A DNA stretch of 64,000 bases from Bacillus sp. es.036 (GTDB lineage Bacteria > Bacillota > Bacilli > Bacillales > Guptibacillaceae), in NCBI RefSeq assembly GCF_002563635.1, contig NZ_PDIZ01000003.1:62001-126000 (forward strand), written 5' to 3'. Within the stretch, counting starts at the first letter, position 1. Every line of letters starts with the position of its first letter. Of the stretch, positions 7,277-17,084 are shown piece by piece. Below the pieces are notes generated by a model. The model was not told the DNA's origin. It worked only from the letters and a program-made list of their open reading frames with translations, and searched no databases. Both the position numbers and the translations under genes were made by a program.

Positions 7277-9082
7277 ATGTGCGGTATTGTTGGATATATT
7301 GGAAATCAAGACGCTAAAGAAATTCTATTACGAGGTCTGGAGAAGCTTGAATACCGAGGGTATGACTCAGCGGGTATTGCGCTTCTTAACGACGGTGGTC
7401 TTCACCTTTTTAAAGAGAAAGGTCGCATTGCCGATCTAAGAAAAAAGGTGGATACTAGTGTGGAAGCAACAGCGGGCATCGGCCATACACGTTGGGCAAC
7501 ACACGGTGAACCAAGTCAGGTGAATGCTCACCCACATCAGAGCACAACTGAACGTTTCACTCTTGTTCATAACGGAGTAATTGAAAACTATCAACAAATC
7601 AAACGTGACTTCTTATCCGAAGTTGATTTTGTAAGTGCAACAGACACGGAAGTGGTAGTTCAACTAATCGCGAGTCTTGTTGAAGACAATAACATGTCTG
7701 TCGAAGATGCTTTTCATCAAACATTGAATGAACTTCATGGCTCTTATGCACTTGCACTTATTGACAATCATAATCCAGAAACGCTATACGTAGCGAAGAA
7801 TAAGAGTCCGCTTCTAGTAGGAATCGGCGATGATTTCAACGTAGTAGCAAGTGACTCAATGGCTATGCTTCAAGTAACGAGTAAATTCATCGAGCTTATG
7901 GATGAAGAGGTAGTGATTGTGAAACGTGATTCGATCACAATCAAGGATATGAATGGAAATGTAATGGAGCGCGAGCCTTTCACAGCTGAAATTGACGCTA
8001 GTGATATCGAAAAGGGAACTTATCCTCACTACATGCTAAAAGAAATTGACGAGCAGCCGCTTGCAATCCGTAACATTATTACGAAGTACAAAGATGACAA
8101 CGATAATATCAAACTAGATGAAGATATCCGTGACGCGATGAGAGAAACAGATCGGATTTATATTATTGCATGTGGCACAAGCTACAACGCGGGTCTTGTT
8201 GGTAAACAATTAATTGAGAACATTGCAGAAGTGCCGGTTGAAGTGCACATCGCAAGTGAGTTCTTATACAATATGCCGCTTGTTTCAGAGAAACCTCTCT
8301 TTATCTTTATTTCACAAAGTGGTGAAACGGCAGATAGCCGTGGCGTCCTTGTGAATGTGAAGAAAAAAGGGTTTAAGTCTCTTACAATCACCAACGTTCC
8401 TGGATCCACACTGTCTCGCGAAGCGGATTATACACTGCACACGCATGCAGGCCCAGAAATTGCGGTTGCTTCAACAAAAGCCTATACGGCACAAATGGCT
8501 GTGCTAACATTGCTTGCTGTTGATACAGCGCAGGCAAAAGGCATGAAGCTTGATTTCAACCCAATTCAAGAACTTGGTATCGTTGCTACAGCAATGGAAT
8601 CCATGATTGATCAAAAAGAAATGATTGAAACAGTTGCTCGTAACTTCCTTTCAGTAACGCGTAATGCGTTCTTTATTGGCCGCGGCGTAGATTACTACGT
8701 ATGCCTTGAAGGAGCTCTTAAGCTTAAGGAGATCTCATACATCCAAGCAGAAGGATTTGCTGGCGGTGAGTTGAAGCACGGTACGATTGCTCTTATTGAG
8801 AAAGGCACGCCTGTTATTGCACTTGCAACTCAGAAGCATGTGAATGGAAGCATCCGTTCCAACGTACAGGAAGTGGTTTCTCGTGGTGCATCCCCTTGTA
8901 TCATCTCCCTTGCAGGACTTGAAGAGGAAGGCGACACTATTGTCCTTGATGAAGTACATGAGCACCTTACTCCACTCGCTTCAGTTGTGCCGCTTCAGCT
9001 GCTTGCTTACTATGCAGCGCTACACAGAGAATGTGATGTAGATAAGCCAAGAAACCTTGCTAAATCAGTAACGGTTGAATAA
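7277..9082 (+). CDS. glmS: Glutamine-fructose-6-phosphate aminotransferase (isomerizing)
   Basis: GlmS makes glucosamine-6-phosphate from fructose-6-phosphate and glutamine, the first step toward UDP-GlcNAc. The 601-residue protein starts MCGIVGYIG, the processed Cys being the glutaminase nucleophile. The class II glutamine amidotransferase domain covers about 1-240, and two SIS domains follow (CGTSYNAGL and SQSGETADS in the first, [18 protein letters not shown] in the second). ATG at 7277 follows AAGGAGG; a TTG 18 bases earlier is in frame but overlaps that site. Expression is under the upstream ribozyme, and a terminator follows. Confidence 0.97.
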   Translation: MCGIVGYIGNQDAKEILLRGLEKLEYRGYDSAGIALLNDGGLHLFKEKGRIADLRKKVDTSVEATAGIGHTRWATHGEPSQVNAHPHQSTTERFTLVHNGVIENYQQIKRDFLSEVDFVSATDTEVVVQLIASLVEDNNMSVEDAFHQTLNELHGSYALALIDNHNPETLYVAKNKSPLLVGIGDDFNVVASDSMAMLQVTSKFIELMDEEVVIVKRDSITIKDMNGNVMEREPFTAEIDASDIEKGTYPHYMLKEIDEQPLAIRNIITKYKDDNDNIKLDEDIRDAMRETDRIYIIACGTSYNAGLVGKQLIENIAEVPVEVHIASEFLYNMPLVSEKPLFIFISQSGETADSRGVLVNVKKKGFKSLTITNVPGSTLSREADYTLHTHAGPEIAVASTKAYTAQMAVLTLLAVDTAQAKGMKLDFNPIQELGIVATAMESMIDQKEMIETVARNFLSVTRNAFFIGRGVDYYVCLEGALKLKEISYIQAEGFAGGELKHGTIALIEKGTPVIALATQKHVNGSIRSNVQEVVSRGASPCIISLAGLEEEGDTIVLDEVHEHLTPLASVVPLQLLAYYAALHRECDVDKPRNLAKSVTVE

Positions 9083-9097
9083 ACATTGATCGATAAG

Positions 9098-9132
9098 AAC
9101 GGCCTTTTCCAATTGGAGAAGGCCGTTTTTTC
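9098..9132 (+). terminator. Terminator of glmS
   Basis: The arms AACGGCCTTTTCC and GGAGAAGGCCGTT pair (G-T pair allowed) and are followed by T residues. Confidence 0.88.
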
Positions 9133-9229
9133 GTAATGACAATGGTAGATAGAGGGCTGGGACTTTCCTTCGACTACTTACAAGCATGTCCGAATATAAT
9201 GATACGAATACGACGAAGGGTGGAGGCGT

Positions 9230-9859
9230 ATGAGTATCTTTATTAGCTACATCTTTTTAGGACTATCACTTTCAGCTCCAATGGGGCCGATTAATGCGGC
9301 GCAGCTCGACAGGGGAATACGATTTGGATTTATGAATGCTTGGTTGGTAGGGTTTGGTGCGATGGTAGCAGATGGTGTCTTCATGATGCTGATTTACTTT
9401 GGGCTCGCTCAAGTTATTGATACGCCATTTATGAAAACTTTTTTATGGTTGTTTGGTTTTTTTGTTTTAACGTATACCGGTATCGAAAATATCGCTAAGG
9501 CTAATTCCATTGGATCCAAGGAAACGAGTAACCGAAATGGTTCAAACCGTAAATCTTTTCAAACAGGTTTTTTTATTGCGATATCAAATCCGCTAAATAT
9601 TTTATTCTGGCTTGGGATCTATGGCTCCATTCTAGCTCAAACATCTAGCATGGTTGATGGCAAGCAGCTGTTGCTTTATAGTACAGGCATTTTTCTAGGC
9701 ATCACCTTATGGGATCTCACCATGGCCAGTGCAGCAGCAAGTGCGCGTGCATGGGTGAATCCAAGTATGTTGAAACGAATATCGATCCTATCTGGAATAA
9801 CATTAATTGGTTTTGGTTTTTATTTTGGAATACAAGCGATCAAGTTGTTCATTGGATAG
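9230..9859 (+). CDS. ycgF: LysE/RhtB-family amino acid exporter (YcgF-like)
   Basis: LysE-family proteins export amino acids or similar small molecules. The 209-residue protein has about six hydrophobic segments and the family signature near the N-terminus: APMGPINAAQLDRGIRFG, then FGAMVADG. The substrate cannot be read from sequence. A GGTGGAGG ribosome site precedes the ATG. The next gene is a YcgG-like protein and beyond it an amino acid permease, the same trio as B. subtilis ycgF-ycgG-ycgH, which is the basis for the name. Confidence 0.8.
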   Translation: MSIFISYIFLGLSLSAPMGPINAAQLDRGIRFGFMNAWLVGFGAMVADGVFMMLIYFGLAQVIDTPFMKTFLWLFGFFVLTYTGIENIAKANSIGSKETSNRNGSNRKSFQTGFFIAISNPLNILFWLGIYGSILAQTSSMVDGKQLLLYSTGIFLGITLWDLTMASAAASARAWVNPSMLKRISILSGITLIGFGFYFGIQAIKLFIG

Positions 9860-9922
9860 ACTGGCACCACTTTCTGTCCCTCCTAATAAAATAACGCGTG
9901 TCGTGTTAAGGAGGGATTCCAT

Positions 9923-10681
9923 TTGGAACTATATACGAAATCATGGATTGATGAACACGAAGAAAAAATGGAAGGTTGGAAGCACACTGCGTTTACTCAC
10001 TTGGAGGCAATGTTAGGAGACCGTGAAAAACCTTATCCTTGTATTCCTGGAAAACAGGGGTTTTATCAAGATAATTTGCGTTACGGGTTTGCAGATGATC
10101 CAACAACAGATAGCGCATGTACTCAGTTAGCTACTTTGTTAGAAAATTACGGAGAAGTAGCCAGGGGCACAGGTAAATATGCCTCTCTTGTTGTTTTTTT
10201 TGACTCAAGGAGGTTACAGCAACAAAATGCTGAGGTCGAGCAGTATCAATCACTCTTTTGGTCGCTATTAAACCGAGTACATGAACTGGATAAGGAAGCG
10301 TGGCCGGAGCATATTCCTAAAGATCCTCATGATCCTAAATGGGAATTTTGCTTCAATGGAGAACCGTATTTTGCCTTCTGTGCAACCCCAGCTCATGTTG
10401 TTCGACAAAGTCGTCACTTTCCGTGTTTTCTAATCGCGTTTCAACCAAGATGGGTTTTTGATGAAATCAATTCGGAAACCACTTTTGGCCAAAAGCTTAA
10501 GAAAGCCATTCGGCAGCGTTTGGTTTCTTACGATGGGATTCCAGCCCATCCCGCTTTGAAGTGGTACGGTCAGCAAGATAACTATGAGTGGGAACAATAT
10601 TTTTTATCAGATGATGACTCTTCGCTTTCTAAATGTCCTTTCATGGCGATGAAACAGAAATGGAAGAGCATCCGTTCCTAG
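9923..10681 (+). CDS. ycgG: YqcI/YcgG family protein
   Basis: This 252-residue protein belongs to the YqcI/YcgG family, which has no established function. Recognisable traits are an N-terminal YPCIPGKQGF stretch, a central W-E-F-C-F-N-G-E-P-Y block followed by ATPAHVVRQSRHFPC, and many aromatic residues. It starts at a TTG after AAGGAGGG. It lies 63 nt after the LysE exporter on the same strand and is probably cotranscribed. Its stop codon overlaps that of the convergent permease at a shared CTAG. Confidence 0.85.
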   Translation: MELYTKSWIDEHEEKMEGWKHTAFTHLEAMLGDREKPYPCIPGKQGFYQDNLRYGFADDPTTDSACTQLATLLENYGEVARGTGKYASLVVFFDSRRLQQQNAEVEQYQSLFWSLLNRVHELDKEAWPEHIPKDPHDPKWEFCFNGEPYFAFCATPAHVVRQSRHFPCFLIAFQPRWVFDEINSETTFGQKLKKAIRQRLVSYDGIPAHPALKWYGQQDNYEWEQYFLSDDDSSLSKCPFMAMKQKWKSIRS

Positions 10682-11988
10682 TGCTGTTTCCTTTTCATTT
10701 TAAAAAAGGTAGCCGAAGCAATGAGTAGAAGAAAGCATAGACTGACAAAAAAACCTGCTCTACTAATGCGATCAAATAACGTTCCTGAAACAGCTGTACT
10801 TATTAGAAGAATACCAATGACGAGATTTATCTTATCTTTGAACGTGGTCTGAGTTAATTTTCGATAAGAAAAAAGGATAAACATCCAATTGTATAACAGC
10901 ATTAAACCAGCGGCAGTTGTTAAATACTCAAAGATGTTTTCAGGTAATAAGAGAGCAACACCAATTGAAAGTATGACAATTAGGGTTGTAAGACCAAAGG
11001 CGGGAAGGGAAATCTTCCTGCTTTTTTTTGCGAAAATCGCAGGCGCGTCATTTTCTTCAGCGAGTGTTACAAGCATGGTTGTAACGGCATAGAGAGAAGC
11101 GACCATTGTTGAAAATCCAGCGATAATTAAAATCGCATTAAATACGTGAGGGATCCATGGGAGATGAAATTGAGTGAGTGCTGTTAAAAACGGGCTTTCA
11201 TTCGGGGTAATGCTTTTGATAGGAATAAGCTTTAATACAACAATGAACGAAAGAATATATAGAATGGTTAAGACGATCAGCATCACTTTTCCAGCTTTAG
11301 GAGCGTTTTTTGGATCTTCAAGCTCATTTGCCATCAGTCCCATTACTTCAATCCCACCAAATGCATAGAAAGCATATACAAGAGCAACCCAGAGTCCCAT
11401 TGGATGACCTGAAAAGAAGTCATTTGACGTCACTTGAACGGCCACGTGATCTTGTTTAGGATCAAGCCATCCAAGTAAGGCAGCGGCACCGATTGCGAGA
11501 AACATGACGATGGCAGCAATTTTCATTATCCCAAACACGTTCTCCATTTTTTCTACGAGCTGGACCCCTATAAAGATGATGAGTAGCCCAAGCGAAGCAA
11601 ATACGGAGGCATTGAGCCAAAGAGGAGTACTTGGAAACCAGAATTGAGCGAATAGCGCAAGTGCCGTTAACTGGCTTCCCATGATAAGCATTTCAGAAGA
11701 CCAGTAGACCCAACCATTGCTAAATCCAGCCCATGCTCCGAAAGCTTGTTTCGCATATGTTCGAAATGATCCTTTTGTTGGATGCTTAGCTGTTAGGTTT
11801 GAAAGAGCCTCATAAACGATCCAGGTTCCAATCGCAGCTAAAGAATATGCTACTAAAATGAGATAGCCTGCTTTTTCAATGACGATGCTTGAACCAAGAA
11901 AATAGCCTGTTCCTATGATGCAGCCAACACCAACGCATGACATTTGCCACCAGCTTAATTTTTTTCCTTGAGCTGTCGGTTTACCCAT
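10678..11988 (-). CDS. ycgH: Amino acid permease, APC superfamily (YcgH-like)
   Basis: This 436-residue integral membrane protein is of the amino acid-polyamine-organocation superfamily, with about twelve hydrophobic segments. The first helix carries the GCIIGTGYFLGS motif typical of APC substrate and ion sites. ATG at 11988 follows GGAGGAGGGTGG; a longer reading to 12153 would add 55 residues without a ribosome site and was not used. It is convergent with ycgG, sharing the stop tetranucleotide. The transported amino acid is unknown. Confidence 0.85.
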   Translation of the reverse strand: MGKPTAQGKKLSWWQMSCVGVGCIIGTGYFLGSSIVIEKAGYLILVAYSLAAIGTWIVYEALSNLTAKHPTKGSFRTYAKQAFGAWAGFSNGWVYWSSEMLIMGSQLTALALFAQFWFPSTPLWLNASVFASLGLLIIFIGVQLVEKMENVFGIMKIAAIVMFLAIGAAALLGWLDPKQDHVAVQVTSNDFFSGHPMGLWVALVYAFYAFGGIEVMGLMANELEDPKNAPKAGKVMLIVLTILYILSFIVVLKLIPIKSITPNESPFLTALTQFHLPWIPHVFNAILIIAGFSTMVASLYAVTTMLVTLAEENDAPAIFAKKSRKISLPAFGLTTLIVILSIGVALLLPENIFEYLTTAAGLMLLYNWMFILFSYRKLTQTTFKDKINLVIGILLISTAVSGTLFDRISRAGFFVSLCFLLLIASATFFKMKRKQH

Positions 11989-12114
11989 TCTACCACCCTC
12001 CTCCAGCCTAGTTTGAGGATCGAAGACAAGGTTTATGTGTTTATAAAATTGTAGAATCATTTTTTTAGTTGAGGAGAAAGTAAGAAGACCATGGATATAA
12101 AGGGGTTTAGTGAG

Positions 12115-13056
12115 ATGAACATCCAACCAAATTGTTGGAATGAATACGGACAATTAAAATCGGTTATCGTTTGTTCTCCGTCGATTTCAGATGTACCTGA
12201 TCAACAGACAGCTACAGATGTGCAATGGGAAAAGGCAGTGAGACAAAAAAAGGCGAGAGAAAATCATCAAATAATGATTGAAGCGATGGAGGAAGAAGGA
12301 GTAAATGTGATTGATTACTCCGTTCATTTATCACGAGAGGAACTTTTATTAAATGAAAAATTAATTAATCGCATTTTCGTCCGCGATCTTGCATGTGTGT
12401 TTGGACAAATTATTCTTCCCGGGGCAGCTGGGACGTCTATGAGGAGACCTGAATATTTTCAAAGTCACACGTTATTTCAACAATGGTTTGATAACAAGAC
12501 GTTTCGTTTGGAAGAAAATAATAATTTGAAGGCGCTCGAATATGGAGATGTGATGATCCTGAATAAAGATGCCATTTTGATAAATGCAGGCATTCGGACA
12601 AGCATTGAAAGTGTAGAAGCTTTGCAGGGCGATTTGTTCAAGGCTGGTTTCTCAGAAATTGGTGTCATTGATTTACCCCGTCGCCCAGACACAATGCACC
12701 TCGATATGAATTGTAATGTGGTTGGGGGAAAACTTTTTATTGGGAAAAGCTACATGAACTATTTACCGATTCAAGTTATAACAGCAAAAGGGTTTACTTA
12801 TGAAATGCCAGAAGTGTTTTTAAAGCGACATGGGTTTGTAACGGAGTGGACTTCTGCCATTAAACATACCGTGGCAGATATCAATTTTTTAAATCTTAAT
12901 CCAGAGACGCTGTTAATCAGTACAAAAGCTAATAAATCAATCTTTAAAAACGATTCTATTCTTAAAAAGAAAAAGCTGATTGAAATCGAAGTAGACGAAT
13001 TAGAAAAAGGGGGCGGAGGTATACGGTGTATGACGTTGCCTTTGGAAAGAGACTGA
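12115..13056 (+). CDS. Dimethylarginine dimethylaminohydrolase/arginine deiminase-fold protein
   Basis: This guanidino-group modifying enzyme of the pentein fold resembles bacterial dimethylarginine dimethylaminohydrolases. The 313-residue protein keeps the expected features: an acidic RDLACVFG segment near 90-97, a histidine in MHLDMNCNVVGG, and a C-terminal catalytic-type cysteine in GGGIRCMTLPL. The ATG at 12115 has AAAGGGG at nine bases; an in-frame ATG 24 bases earlier has a more distant site. It is divergent from the amino acid permease, which suggests linked amino acid metabolism. The exact substrate (methylarginine, arginine, agmatine or a relative) is open. Confidence 0.75.
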   Translation: MNIQPNCWNEYGQLKSVIVCSPSISDVPDQQTATDVQWEKAVRQKKARENHQIMIEAMEEEGVNVIDYSVHLSREELLLNEKLINRIFVRDLACVFGQIILPGAAGTSMRRPEYFQSHTLFQQWFDNKTFRLEENNNLKALEYGDVMILNKDAILINAGIRTSIESVEALQGDLFKAGFSEIGVIDLPRRPDTMHLDMNCNVVGGKLFIGKSYMNYLPIQVITAKGFTYEMPEVFLKRHGFVTEWTSAIKHTVADINFLNLNPETLLISTKANKSIFKNDSILKKKKLIEIEVDELEKGGGGIRCMTLPLERD

Positions 13057-13087
13057 AAAAAACCTACATGATGTAGGTTTTTTTTAT
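13055..13087 (+). terminator. Terminator after the amidinohydrolase gene
   Basis: AAAAAACCTACA and TGTAGGTTTTTT form a perfect stem around three bases, followed by further T residues. Confidence 0.85.
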
Positions 13088-13099
13088 GATACGATTAAG

Positions 13100-13128
13100 T
13101 TGACACACATACCTGAGGGGGGTATATT
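13100..13128 (+). promoter_or_regulatory. csoR-copA-copZ promoter with CsoR operator
   Basis: A perfect TTGACA -35 and a TATATT -10 are separated by 17 bp. The spacer contains ATACCTGAGGGGGGTAT (13109-13125), a GC-rich pseudo-palindrome of the CsoR-box type (TACC...GGTA). Binding of apo-CsoR there would block RNA polymerase until Cu(I) is bound. Confidence 0.85.
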
Positions 13129-13160
13129 GAACTTAAGAAAATATAGAGGAGTTGATTCGA

Positions 13161-13478
13161 ATGGATGACTTGAACATTCCCCTACAGCCGGAGAAGAAGC
13201 CCACTGAACCGCGAACCGAAGAAGAAAAGCAGCAGCTTCAAAACCGCTTAAAACGCATTGAAGGCCAGATCCGTGGTATTCAAAAAATGGTCGGAGAAGA
13301 CCGCTATTGTGTAGACATTCTCATTCAGCTTTCTGCGATTCAGGCAGCATTAAAAAAAGTTGGTTATACGCTTCTTGAACGCCATACGAAAACGTGCGTA
13401 GCTAATTCAATTAAAGAAGGTACGGGTGATGAGCAGATAGAGGAGCTAATGAAAGTGATTCAGCAGTTCTCCAAATAA
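13161..13478 (+). CDS. csoR: Copper-sensing repressor CsoR
   Basis: CsoR is an all-helical repressor that releases DNA when it binds Cu(I). The 105-residue protein has the Cu(I) ligand set C50, H75 and C79 (YC...ERHTKTC) and the helical [16 protein letters not shown] stretch of the family. ATG at 13161 follows GAGGAG; the TTG nine bases upstream is in frame but less well placed. It is the first gene of a copper operon whose promoter carries a CsoR-type operator, so it is autoregulatory. Confidence 0.95.
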   Translation: MDDLNIPLQPEKKPTEPRTEEEKQQLQNRLKRIEGQIRGIQKMVGEDRYCVDILIQLSAIQAALKKVGYTLLERHTKTCVANSIKEGTGDEQIEELMKVIQQFSK

Positions 13479-13491
13479 GGAGGTGAACCAA

Positions 13492-15897
13492 ATGGATTCT
13501 AAGAAGCAGATCTCCCTTCAAGTTACAGGGATGACGTGTGCATCTTGTTCCACAAGAATCGAAAAAGTATTAAACAAAATGGATGGCGTCGATGCGAATG
13601 TTAATTTGTCGATGGAAAAAGCAAGCGTAAGTTTTGATCAAGACAAAGTGAAAACGGAAGAGATTGTAGAGAAGATTGAAAAGCTTGGTTACGGAGTTCG
13701 AAAGGAAAAGGTAGAGCTTGATATTCATGGGATGACGTGTGCAGCCTGCTCAACGAGAATCGAAAAAGGTTTAAATCGCACTAAGGGCGTTGAGCTTGCT
13801 TCTGTGAATTTAACAACAGAATCTGGCGTTGTTGAATATCAGCCAGGAGAAGTGACATTAGATGATATTCTTCAAAAGGTGAAAAAGCTCGGGTATGAAG
13901 CTGTTGTTAAAAAAGACCGACAAGATCAGAAGTCTTATAAAGATGAAGAAGTTAAAAAGAAAAAACGTCGCTTGCTTATCTCAGCGCTTCTTTCGTTACC
14001 GCTACTCTTAACAATGCTAGGTCATCTACCTGTCGGATTAGCACTTCCGGTGCCCCATCTTCTCATGGAGCCCTGGCTTCAATTTCTTCTAGCTACACCC
14101 GTTCAGTTTGTCATTGGCGCACCATTTTATTCTGGCGCTTATCGAGCACTGGTTAATAAGAGTGCAAATATGGATGTCCTTGTTGCGCTTGGGACATCCG
14201 CGGCTTATTTTTACAGTGTGATAGAGGGCATTAGAAGTTATCTAACGGAAGGCTACAATCCGTCTCTTTATTTTGAAACAAGTGCTATTCTGATAACGCT
14301 TATTTTAGTCGGAAAGCTATTTGAAGATCTTGCGAAAGGCAGAACAACGCAGGCGATTACAAAATTGCTTAACCTCCAGGCGAAAGAAGCAAGTGTCATT
14401 CGGGATGGGGAAGAAGTAAAAGTACCTGTTGATCAAGTACAGGTAGGAAATCATATCATTGTTCGTCCTGGTGAGAAAATACCTGTAGACGGTATCGTAG
14501 AAAAAGGCAATTCATCCGTTGATGAGTCTATGATCACAGGGGAATCCATCCCAATAGAAAAAGAAGTAGGAGAGAGTGTAATTGGTTCTACAATTAATGA
14601 AAACGGTACGTTAACCATTCGCGCTGAAAAGGTCGGAAAAGACACAGCACTTGCCGGAATCATTAAAATTGTAGAAGATGCCCAGGGGTCTAAAGCACCA
14701 ATACAGCGGTTAGCCGATGTCATTTCAGGTGTTTTTGTACCGATAGTAGTCGCTATTGCCGCCGTTACGTTTTTCATTTGGTATTTTCTTGTTGATCCAT
14801 ACAATTTACCACAGGCGCTTGAGGTTGGAATAGCCGTTCTTGTTATTGCATGCCCTTGTGCATTAGGTTTAGCTACACCAACATCAATTATGGTTGGGAC
14901 AGGTAAAGGGGCTGAGCAAGGTATTCTTTATAAAGGTGGCGAATTTCTAGAGGCCACTCACAAAATTGATGCGATCTTACTTGATAAAACAGGGACTATT
15001 ACAAAAGGAAAGCCAGAAGTAACAGATTTTGTTGCTTTTCAAAGTAATGAGGAGAGCGTGCTGGAAAAATTGGTAGCTGCTGAGAAAGCTTCTGAGCATC
15101 CTCTAGCCAAGTCCATTGTAGAGTACGGTTTGAACCAGAAGATTGAAGTAGTTGAAGCAGAGCAGTTTCAAGCTATTCCAGGACATGGGATTGTGGCAAC
15201 TGTGCAAGAAAAGCAAATCCTTGTTGGAACGCGCAAGCTGATGGAGCGGGAACATATTTCCGTTTCTGCATATGAAGAGCAAATGACTACGTACGAATTA
15301 GACGGGAAGACGGCTATGTTTATTGCATTTGATAACAGTGTGCAAGGGATTATTGCTGTCGCTGATACTGTGAAAGAAACGTCTCAGAAAGCGATCGAAG
15401 AAATGCGTGCGCTTGGCATTGATGTGTATATGATCACAGGTGACAACCAACGCACAGCTGAGGCAATTGGAAAACAAGTAAATCTAAATGGCGTGTTTGC
15501 TGAGGTGCTCCCTGAGGAAAAGGCTAGTAAGGTGAAAGAGTTACAGCAAGAAGGCAAACGAGTTGCGATGGTAGGAGATGGAATTAATGATGCCCCAGCT
15601 CTTGCGACAGCTGATATTGGAATGGCTATTGGAACAGGAACAGATGTAGCTATTGAAACAGCGGATGTTACTCTCGTTGGTGGCGATCTTCAAAACATTC
15701 CAAAGGCGATTCATTTAAGTCAGAAAACGATGCAGAATATTCGCCAGAATTTATTCTGGGCGCTATTCTATAATTCAATTGGTATTCCAATTGCTGCGCT
15801 CGGTCTACTAGCTCCATGGGTTGCTGGAGCGGCTATGGCATTTAGCTCCGTATCTGTCGTAGCAAACTCCCTCCGTTTGAAGCGAGTCAAACTTTAA
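13492..15897 (+). CDS. copA: Copper-exporting P-type ATPase CopA
   Basis: CopA pumps Cu(I) out of the cytoplasm. The 801-residue protein has two N-terminal HMA domains (GMTCASC with C16/C19 and GMTCAAC with C83/C86), eight membrane segments, the TGES motif at 349-352, the CPC translocation motif at 454-456, the phosphorylated D498 in DKTGT, and a C-terminal [12 protein letters not shown] at 13492 follows AAGGAGG; the in-frame GTG nine bases earlier overlaps that site. It lies 13 nt behind csoR and is followed by the chaperone CopZ. Confidence 0.96.
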   Translation: MDSKKQISLQVTGMTCASCSTRIEKVLNKMDGVDANVNLSMEKASVSFDQDKVKTEEIVEKIEKLGYGVRKEKVELDIHGMTCAACSTRIEKGLNRTKGVELASVNLTTESGVVEYQPGEVTLDDILQKVKKLGYEAVVKKDRQDQKSYKDEEVKKKKRRLLISALLSLPLLLTMLGHLPVGLALPVPHLLMEPWLQFLLATPVQFVIGAPFYSGAYRALVNKSANMDVLVALGTSAAYFYSVIEGIRSYLTEGYNPSLYFETSAILITLILVGKLFEDLAKGRTTQAITKLLNLQAKEASVIRDGEEVKVPVDQVQVGNHIIVRPGEKIPVDGIVEKGNSSVDESMITGESIPIEKEVGESVIGSTINENGTLTIRAEKVGKDTALAGIIKIVEDAQGSKAPIQRLADVISGVFVPIVVAIAAVTFFIWYFLVDPYNLPQALEVGIAVLVIACPCALGLATPTSIMVGTGKGAEQGILYKGGEFLEATHKIDAILLDKTGTITKGKPEVTDFVAFQSNEESVLEKLVAAEKASEHPLAKSIVEYGLNQKIEVVEAEQFQAIPGHGIVATVQEKQILVGTRKLMEREHISVSAYEEQMTTYELDGKTAMFIAFDNSVQGIIAVADTVKETSQKAIEEMRALGIDVYMITGDNQRTAEAIGKQVNLNGVFAEVLPEEKASKVKELQQEGKRVAMVGDGINDAPALATADIGMAIGTGTDVAIETADVTLVGGDLQNIPKAIHLSQKTMQNIRQNLFWALFYNSIGIPIAALGLLAPWVAGAAMAFSSVSVVANSLRLKRVKL

Positions 15898-15917
15898 GAA
15901 ATGAAAGGAGAATGAAA

Positions 15918-16124
15918 ATGGAACAAACAACGTTAAAAATCGAAGGTATGACATGTGATCATTGTAAAGCAGCAGTAACTAATGCATTAACAGAGCTTGA
16001 TGGTGTAGCAGAAGTAGATGTGAATGTAAAAGAAGGCACGGCAAAAGTTTCTTACGACTCTAGAAGTGTTTCTGTTTCAGAAATGAATGAAGCGGTTGAA
16101 GAACAGGGATATGATATTGTCTAA
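15918..16124 (+). CDS. copZ: Copper chaperone CopZ
   Basis: This 68-residue single HMA-domain protein carries Cu(I) to CopA. The metal site is GMTCDHC at residues 10-16. ATG at 15918 was taken because AAAGGAG is at a proper distance; an ATG two codons earlier sits too close to it. It lies 20 nt after copA, and a strong terminator closes the csoR-copA-copZ unit. Confidence 0.95.
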   Translation: MEQTTLKIEGMTCDHCKAAVTNALTELDGVAEVDVNVKEGTAKVSYDSRSVSVSEMNEAVEEQGYDIV

Positions 16125-16125
16125 C

Positions 16126-16170
16126 TAAAAAGGCTGAAGAAAGGACGGAATCCTTTCTTCGGCCTTTTTT
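16126..16170 (+). terminator. Terminator of the copper operon
   Basis: The arms AAAAAGGCTGAAGAAAGGA and TCCTTTCTTCGGCCTTTTT form a long stem with one G-T pair around CGGAA, followed by T residues. Confidence 0.9.
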
Positions 16171-16268
16171 ATGATACATAAGTTCACCTCTCCACTAATA
16201 AAATGCGCTAATAGGACAAGTGGGTAGAAGAGAAAGCTTCTTCAATTCATTTAGGAGGGAATGCAGTC

Positions 16269-16982
16269 ATGGTGACGTCATTGTTAACTCTTTTTATGAT
16301 TGGCTTTGGAGGACTTATGATCGGCTCGTTCGCAGGGAGAATGGCATTTACATATTATCAACATCGTCTAGAAGCTCTTTACCTTATTTGCGGAGGAATG
16401 CTCATTGGTGTCATTATGCTTGAATTAATACCCGAAAGCATACGCACATATCCGTTTTGGGCCCTTATGGCAGGAGCATCGTTGTCGGTCTTTGTGTGTG
16501 TGTTTACGGATCACGCTATACACGGGATGTTTCGTGATAAAAGCTATCTTCCTGTGTTCGCTTTCGTACTAGCCATTACTTTTCATAATATCCCTGTAGG
16601 AATCGCGCTAGGAATGACATTAGGTGAAGGTATCGGCATATCGTTGCTTATTGCTCTATTTATTCATCATTTACCAGAAGGAGTTGCCCTCTATATTTTA
16701 ATGAGAATGAATGGGGTTAAACGCATTTTTGTTATCATCGGTGGGAGCTTCGTAACGATTGTTTTAACAGTGGCAGCGTGGTTTGGGATGGTTTCGAGTC
16801 AATCTATTCTTATCAACGGCGTGTTTTTGGGCATTGCAATCGGCTCTTTAGGCTATGTAGCGCTTCATGAAATGATCGGCCAAGTTGTCGGGAAAGTTTT
16901 AAAAAGAGAGTTGTACTTGTATACGTGTTTGGGAATACTTTTGTTATCACTCTACCTACAGGTGGCTCACGAAATCTTTTGA
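16269..16982 (+). CDS. ZIP-family metal transporter
   Basis: ZIP proteins move divalent metal (Zn, Fe, Mn) into the cytoplasm. The 237-residue protein has about eight hydrophobic segments and the two metal-site helices of the family, HNIPVGIALG (H106) and HHLPEG (H133, H134, E137). An AGGAGGG site precedes the ATG. It lies between the copper operon and a Zn/Cd-type efflux ATPase; the ATPase has its own promoter overlapping the last codons here, so the two are not obviously one transcript. Metal preference is not deducible. Confidence 0.85.
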   Translation: MVTSLLTLFMIGFGGLMIGSFAGRMAFTYYQHRLEALYLICGGMLIGVIMLELIPESIRTYPFWALMAGASLSVFVCVFTDHAIHGMFRDKSYLPVFAFVLAITFHNIPVGIALGMTLGEGIGISLLIALFIHHLPEGVALYILMRMNGVKRIFVIIGGSFVTIVLTVAAWFGMVSSQSILINGVFLGIAIGSLGYVALHEMIGQVVGKVLKRELYLYTCLGILLLSLYLQVAHEIF

Positions 16983-17040
16983 CAACGTGCAAAAGATTCA
17001 GTAAAATTGTACATAGATTAATATGAACACATGCTCATAT
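16979..17040 (+). promoter_or_regulatory. Efflux ATPase promoter with ArsR/CzrA-type operator
   Basis: TTGACA (16979-16984), 17 bp, and TAAAAT (17002-17007) form a near-consensus promoter. Just downstream, ATATGAACACATGCTCATAT (17021-17040) is an imperfect inverted repeat of the ATATGA-N8-TCATAT kind bound by CzrA/CadC-type ArsR-family metal repressors. It would overlap the transcription start region. No ArsR-family gene is in the window, so the repressor must be elsewhere. Confidence 0.75.
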
Positions 17041-17084
17041 ATTGAATACAATAGATAAATGAACGAAGAAAGGAGTAAAACCCG

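Noticed and set aside
12091-12114. Start of the amidinohydrolase at the ATG at 12091
   Set aside because: The nearest ribosome site is 14 bases away, while the ATG at 12115 has AAAGGGG at nine bases.
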